From Clostridia bacterium (GTDB lineage: Bacteria > Bacillota > Clostridia > Oscillospirales > CAG-382): DNA of 6,901 nucleotides. The notes below the pieces were generated by a model. It saw only the letters and a program-made list of their open reading frames with translations, had not been told where the DNA came from and did no database searches. Both the position numbers and the translations under genes were made by a program. The stretch covers positions 1 to 6,901 of the forward strand of contig CAAEPN010000090.1 in the NCBI GenBank assembly GCA_900757905.1, read 5' to 3'. This document shows positions 6,437 through 6,901 of this stretch, piece by piece (position 1 is the first letter of the stretch; every line of letters begins with the position of its first letter).

Positions 6437-6685
6437 ATGAAAACCTTAATATCTTGTGCTTACACTATGGATAATTGCTGTGTGGAACTGAAATTCAGGG
6501 ACGGCAGAATGATTGCGATTGACACTATCGCTGTTGAGAACGAGATTGCAGACAATATGTATCAGCGGTCAGAGTTGGATTATTTGATCTACAATGACCC
6601 GATAGCATATGCTGACTTGATATTGAATGGCGATCCCGAAACCTATCTGAAAACTGTAACAGAATACAAGCCTTTGGATAGCTGA
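6437..6685 (+). CDS. DUF6061-like small protein of unknown function
   Basis: An 82-residue acidic protein with a good start: GGAGG (6425-6429) 7 nt before the ATG. It opens with a beta-rich part (ISCAYTMDNCCVELKFRDG, then MIAIDTIAVE). A region with Q-R-SELDYLIYNDP follows, then AYADLILNGDPETYLKTV. This pattern (IAIDxxAVE, QRSELDxLIYNDPxAYADLxLNGDPExYLK) is recalled from the DUF6061 family of small proteins found in Clostridia, often in accessory or conjugative-element DNA; no function is known to me. No signal peptide or membrane segment is visible, so it is probably cytoplasmic. It is flanked by hairpin terminators on both sides, so it seems to be a single-gene unit with possible attenuation in its leader. 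The gene call is firm; the family name rests on memory of the motif pattern. Confidence 0.85.
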   Translation: MKTLISCAYTMDNCCVELKFRDGRMIAIDTIAVENEIADNMYQRSELDYLIYNDPIAYADLILNGDPETYLKTVTEYKPLDS

Positions 6686-6694
6686 CAACACGCT

Positions 6695-6725
6695 GCCCGC
6701 AGGAGAAAATCCTGCGGGCGTTTTT
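6695..6725 (+). terminator. Intrinsic terminator of the DUF6061-like gene
   Basis: GC-rich perfect 10-bp arms, GCCCGCAGGA (6695-6704) and TCCTGCGGGC (6710-6719), with a GAAAA loop, one G and five T (6721-6725). It begins 9 nt after the stop codon. There is no A-run on the left side, so it should work only for the plus strand and not for the convergent kinase gene. Confidence 0.93.
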
Positions 6726-6737
6726 CTGTTTATTTAT

Positions 6738-6901
6738 TTATTTTCCTCCGTTGGATCTCAATTTTGGAAAGAAGATGACTATCTTAAAGCCCTTTCCCCA
6801 CTGGGAAGCAGCTTCCAGACGAAGGTTTAGATCGTCAGCCATCTTCTTAACCAGGTAAAGCCCTATACCGGTAGCTTTCTTTCTGCTGTCAGTAGAATCC
6901 C
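6738..6901 (-). CDS. Sensor histidine kinase, C-terminal end (gene continues past the right edge)
   Basis: Only the last 53 codons are in the window, ending at the TAA complementary to 6738-6740. They carry the glycine-rich G2 box of the histidine-kinase ATP-binding domain (ATGIGLYLVKKMADDL). The closing strands follow (LRLEAASQWGKGFKIVIFFP), with FFP where many kinases have a hydrophobic-LP ending. This is the HATPase_c fold that phosphorylates the conserved histidine of a two-component sensor. The 'TGIGLYLVKK' wording resembles BceS/GraS- and VanS-like kinases that respond to cell-envelope stress, but the sensor, dimerisation and N-box regions are off the window, so the signal cannot be assigned. 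A response regulator gene would be expected upstream on the minus strand, beyond the right edge. It converges on the DUF6061-like gene, and no terminator of its own is seen. Confidence 0.85.
   Translation of the reverse strand, partial: DSTDSRKKATGIGLYLVKKMADDLNLRLEAASQWGKGFKIVIFFPKLRSNGGK

Noticed and set aside
6728..6743. TTTA tandem repeat next to the kinase stop codon
   Set aside because: Only about four short units, common in AT-rich intergenic DNA; no role can be supported.

Overview
The window looks like chromosomal DNA from a moderate-GC anaerobic Firmicute, most likely a gut-type Clostridia (Eubacteriales or Christensenellales-like). The signs are the lepA-hemW gene pair, strong GGAGG-type ribosome binding sites, textbook sigma-A promoters, T-rich intrinsic terminators and an HU protein of Firmicute type. 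No rRNA, tRNA, CRISPR array or insertion sequence was seen.

Left part (1-2371, minus strand): lepA (elongation factor 4) followed 15 bp later by the first 179 codons of hemW (radical-SAM heme chaperone). This is a common Firmicute operon, and two candidate promoters lie upstream of lepA.

Middle (2399-5743, plus strand): a divergent intergenic region, then a monocistronic 1010-residue protein. It carries a GH99/WbsX-like glycosidase-type core with an intact N-E-x-x-E-G motif, two N-terminal LamG-like beta-sandwich modules, another beta-sandwich after the core and a C-terminal copper-amine-oxidase-N-like repeat pair. It has no visible signal peptide. Its promoter is near consensus (TTGACA-N17-TACAAT) with a perfect 8-bp inverted repeat at the predicted transcription start, so it looks like a regulated carbohydrate-related gene. 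A strong terminator closes it, back to back with the terminator of the convergent HU gene.

Right part (5754-6901): an HU DNA-binding protein gene (minus) with its own promoter and terminator, then about 360 bp of non-coding DNA rich in inverted repeats. Next come a small DUF6061-like gene (plus, 82 residues), preceded by a strong hairpin-terminator and followed by another, and the C-terminal end of a sensor histidine kinase (minus). DUF6061-type proteins and such kinases are frequent accessory cargo in gut Clostridia, so the zone 6180-6437 may be a junction between core and accessory DNA.

The most interesting items are the unusual domain architecture and missing export signal of the GH99-like protein, its operator-like promoter, and the structured leader with a premature terminator ahead of the DUF6061-like gene. 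No complete new multi-gene system can be claimed from this window.
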